Origin: Blautia sp. OF03-15BH
Lineage (GTDB): Bacteria > Bacillota > Clostridia > Lachnospirales > Lachnospiraceae
Length of the DNA: 64,000 nt
NCBI RefSeq assembly: GCF_003463065.1
Contig: NZ_QSCM01000001.1
Coordinates: forward strand, 580,536-644,535
Reading direction: 5' to 3'
Shown here: piece by piece, positions 61,886 to 64,000 of the stretch
How positions within the stretch are numbered: the first letter of the stretch is position 1
Layout of the letters: each line of letters starts with the position of its first letter
Translations under genes and position numbers: made by a program
Notes under the pieces: generated by a model
Told to the model about the DNA's origin: nothing
Seen by the model: only the letters and a program-made list of their open reading frames with translations
Database searches by the model: none

Positions 61886-62937
61886 GTACGGTCACCTCGC
61901 TTTTCTTTTTTCGACATAAACCAGTAAAATATAGCACAAAATACGAATGCAAATACAACACCAAAAACATTCTGAATCACTCTAAGACTAACTGCTCCTT
62001 TTAATCCATAACTCTCCGTAGCAATCGCCAGCGCACCAAAAGTATTAAATACGGCCTGCCAGCCATATTGTGCTGAAAAGCCCACACCGATCCCACCAAG
62101 AATTCCTATATATGCATAGATGGATGAAGGAAGCAGAAAATACAACATAGTAAAGCATATAACACCTGCAATATTTCCGACAATTCTTTTACGAACTCTG
62201 TATTGCATATCTTCCATAAATGGCAAGATTGCTGACATGGCCGCAATACCAGCCCACATTGCACGCGGCATGTTGCAAAGTTCCGCAATGCAAAGAACGA
62301 CTGGTACACATATCATTTGACATAACTGCCATTTTGTCCTGGAAGAAGATATATCAAATTCCTGTATCAGATCTTTCAGAGTTCTTTTATAAGTTCTGTT
62401 TTTATGATTTCGATAAAATACAAAGCAGGTAAGTGCTGCACCGAAAGCCATTCCGAACAATCGCATCTGATAACTTTTTCCTGTAACATCATAGCCATAT
62501 AATAACAGATAGCCCAGAACCAATGTAGATTGGTTGAACATGAATGGATTATGGCATCCAAACAGAATCAACACTGCCAGTGCAGCAATGTTTAACAGCA
62601 TTCCAAATACCGGTGAAAGCTGATTTGCCAAATGCGGACATACCGTCATAATTACAAAGAACAAAGCGAAAAGCATTGTCGATTGTCCGGTATGGATTCC
62701 CAGATCCGCATTTCGAAATACCATAAGACATAATAAAACTACCACACCAACAATACTGTTCTCATTTCCAAACAGGATGCTGAAAACAGTAACAAATAAA
62801 AAACAAAATGCCATTGTGACAACTATCTTCACCAGATATACCAGCATATGGTATATTTTTTCCTTCGTGGTTTCACTCTTTTTCAACAGGTTTTTCGATC
62901 CTGCCTGATTTAATTGTAGTTCTTGATAAAACGTCAT
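61870..62937 (-). CDS. FUSC-family-like membrane protein
   Basis: 355 residues with two blocks of about four to five helices (35-165 and 215-345) split by a hydrophilic stretch with FYRNHKNRTYKRTLKDLIQE. This plan fits the FUSC/aromatic-acid exporter group. GAGGAG precedes ATG. First gene of a pair with the phosphatidyltransferase. Substrate unknown. Confidence 0.75.
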   Translation of the reverse strand: MTFYQELQLNQAGSKNLLKKSETTKEKIYHMLVYLVKIVVTMAFCFLFVTVFSILFGNENSIVGVVVLLCLMVFRNADLGIHTGQSTMLFALFFVIMTVCPHLANQLSPVFGMLLNIAALAVLILFGCHNPFMFNQSTLVLGYLLLYGYDVTGKSYQMRLFGMAFGAALTCFVFYRNHKNRTYKRTLKDLIQEFDISSSRTKWQLCQMICVPVVLCIAELCNMPRAMWAGIAAMSAILPFMEDMQYRVRKRIVGNIAGVICFTMLYFLLPSSIYAYIGILGGIGVGFSAQYGWQAVFNTFGALAIATESYGLKGAVSLRVIQNVFGVVFAFVFCAIFYWFMSKKEKRGDRTCRVK

Positions 62938-63015
62938 ATAAATTCTCCTCTTCTAATTTATCTGTTAACTACTCAGCAACAAGTTCCAGAGCTTCTTGCC
63001 TCCTCTTTCTTCTTC

Positions 63016-63057
63016 ATTATATCTTGTTTGATTGCAAGTTACAAGCGATTCGCAATC
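63016..63057 (-). promoter_or_regulatory. Promoter and inverted repeat before the FUSC-like gene
   Basis: Minus-strand TTGTAA (63039-63044), 17-bp spacer, TATAAT (63016-63021). GATTGC (63030-63035) and GCAATC (63052-63057) form an inverted repeat around the -35, a possible operator. The rest of 62938-63204 shows nothing clear. Confidence 0.55.
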
Positions 63058-63204
63058 TACTTTTATAATTTCATACACCGGCAGATGGCAGGTGGCAGAT
63101 AAGATATCTATAAAATTACTGTTTTACAGAAGTTGACTGCCGGGATATATTTTTGAATACGAAAAAAAGCACCTCTCAGATCCGGAATGAACCCCTTCAC
63201 TCAT

Positions 63205-63315
63205 TTAGACAAATGGATTTGAACCGAAAGTAATGTCATCGAGTGTAAGCGGTAAGTTCTTCTCCGACCAGTCCGTAATAAGCTCCGGGTGTACTTCTGC
63301 TAAACTGTTGTTCAT
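63205..63315 (-). pseudogene. 5' remnant of a treble-clef zinc-ribbon protein gene
   Basis: MNNSLAEVHPELITDWSEKN followed by LPLTLDDITFGSN matches the start of the repeated zinc-ribbon proteins often carried by integrative elements in Clostridia; normally KKVWW and Cys pairs follow. Here the frame stops after 36 residues at SNPFV. AAGGAGG is 12 bp upstream. Confidence 0.55.
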
Positions 63316-63400
63316 AGCCAAACCTCGACCTCCTTATGCTTAAAGTATACGAAGTTTTGGCTTTATCTTGTAGTTTCCGAATATCCGTAAAATCAAAAAA

Positions 63401-63437
63401 GCCCTTTGAGAAAAGGATTTCTCCTCTCTCAAAGGGC
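63401..63437 (-). terminator. Terminator after the GNAT gene
   Basis: Minus-strand GCCCTTTGAGA / TCTCAAAGGGC, then TTTTTTG. Confidence 0.9.
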
Positions 63438-63460
63438 AAGTTGACAAATCTGAATTTAAA

Positions 63461-63904
63461 TTATAAAGGTCTTTGCAAATACACCATATCTACCAACTGT
63501 ATTCCACTCTCATAGATTGGGTGGTCGTAATTATCTGTAAAGAAATTTGATATGATATGCGAACGGACAAAACCACACTTTTCATAAAATGGTATTGTCA
63601 GTGGGCTATCGCCTGTTCCCACTTGCAGAATGGCGTATTGCTCTCTGTAATTATTAGCAATAAACTCAATTAAGGTTCTTGCATAACCTTTCCCTTGATA
63701 TTCTGGAACTGTCGCAATGTTCTTGATCTCAAGTATGTCATTTTCTTCATCGGTTATAACACACTCGCACTTGACCCCATTATCATCAAGTACATACATC
63801 TTGCCGTTATCAAGATAACGGTCAACCATATCTTCCTGCTCATCTGCTAATAAGAGCAAATCAAGATATTGTTTTTTATTCTCTTCAACTTCAATAATCT
63901 TCAT
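63461..63904 (-). CDS. GNAT-family N-acetyltransferase
   Basis: 147 residues. Acetyl-CoA site ATVPEYQGKGYARTLIE near 65-81 and the C-terminal PFYEKCGFVRS are typical. Substrate unknown. The ATG at 63904 has AGGTG upstream; a GTG at 63913 in frame is possible. Lower G+C than the genes left of 57 kb. Confidence 0.88.
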   Translation of the reverse strand: MKIIEVEENKKQYLDLLLLADEQEDMVDRYLDNGKMYVLDDNGVKCECVITDEENDILEIKNIATVPEYQGKGYARTLIEFIANNYREQYAILQVGTGDSPLTIPFYEKCGFVRSHIISNFFTDNYDHPIYESGIQLVDMVYLQRPL

Positions 63905-63944
63905 CAATAGCACCTACAATCTCGAGTTGTATTTTTGTTTGTTG

Positions 63945-64000
63945 TGACATGCTCCCACCACTTAAATCACTGATTTTGAAGTGGGGGCTTCTTGCTCAAT
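63945..64000 (-). mobile_element. End of an IS200/IS605-type element (tnpB side), cut by the window edge
   Basis: On the minus strand GAAGCCCCCACTTC ... AAGTGGTGGGAGCATGTCA forms the hairpin typical of the right end and omega-RNA scaffold of TnpB elements. The tnpB gene would lie beyond 64000 on the minus strand. The bases left of about 63944 would be the flank, and so the guide, if this is right. Confidence 0.5.

Noticed and set aside
62975..63018. 14-codon peptide ending Cys-Cys before the FUSC-like gene
   Set aside because: Its ATG overlaps the -10 and there is no upstream ribosome-binding site, so a leader peptide cannot be supported.

Overview
The window is chromosomal DNA of a low-to-mid G+C Gram-positive anaerobe, most likely a gut Lachnospiraceae (Blautia-like). 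This rests on gene content and order: tig-clpP-clpX-lon, secE-nusG-rplKAJL-rpoBC, Fe-S L-serine dehydratase split into two subunits, oxygen-sensitive desulfidase, GH42 beta-galactosidase, and strong AGGAGG ribosome-binding sites. The genus is inference. No rRNA, tRNA or CRISPR array was seen.

Layout. 1-5500: ATP-dependent protease and chaperone operon (tig, clpP, clpX, and lon cut by the window edge), read leftward. 5500-11050: small housekeeping and hypothetical genes (DUF975, DJ-1, CYTH, two XRE regulators, VanZ with a repeat tail, LysR) plus a 218-bp multi-hairpin element. 11170-14680: a heterodimeric ABC exporter. 14786-29205: a leftward run of ten genes that I read as a Gram-positive Pel-type exopolysaccharide locus: a three-domain c-di-GMP enzyme, PelD-like receptor with an N-terminal epimerase-like domain, PelE-like, DUF2194 deacetylase, PelF, PelG, CotH-like lipoprotein, VTC-domain protein, DUF4956 membrane protein and DUF4832 barrel protein. 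29372-36226: TrmH methyltransferase, a Ca/Na(Mn) antiporter behind a yybP-ykoY-type Mn2+ riboswitch, then a solute-binding lipoprotein followed by a CACHE-GGDEF-EAL protein. 36480-40250: small N/K-rich protein, thymidine kinase, citrate synthase, and an unusual transglutaminase-like/MarR fusion. 40511-52520: RNA polymerase and ribosomal protein genes with an L10 leader and attenuator. 52661-57680: L-serine dehydratase with a kinase-like GHKL protein, and a GH42 beta-galactosidase. 57870-64000: an AT-richer accessory stretch with gene fragments, an L-cysteine desulfidase-like gene, a TSCPD protein, CDP-alcohol phosphatidyltransferase, FUSC-like transporter, GNAT, and the end of an IS200/IS605-type element at the right edge.

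How parts fit together. c-di-GMP made and destroyed by the proteins at 27130-29205 and 31617-34628 could set the activity of the PelD-like receptor (it has an RxxD I-site), which would switch on PelF/PelG polymer synthesis and export. The most unexplained signal is a set of three dispersed, hairpin-rich repeat families (36841/50088; 8491/44263; 27067/29233/34671/40424/60506). Several copies sit in 5' leaders or between genes of one operon. Two families show compensatory base changes between copies, so their fold is conserved.
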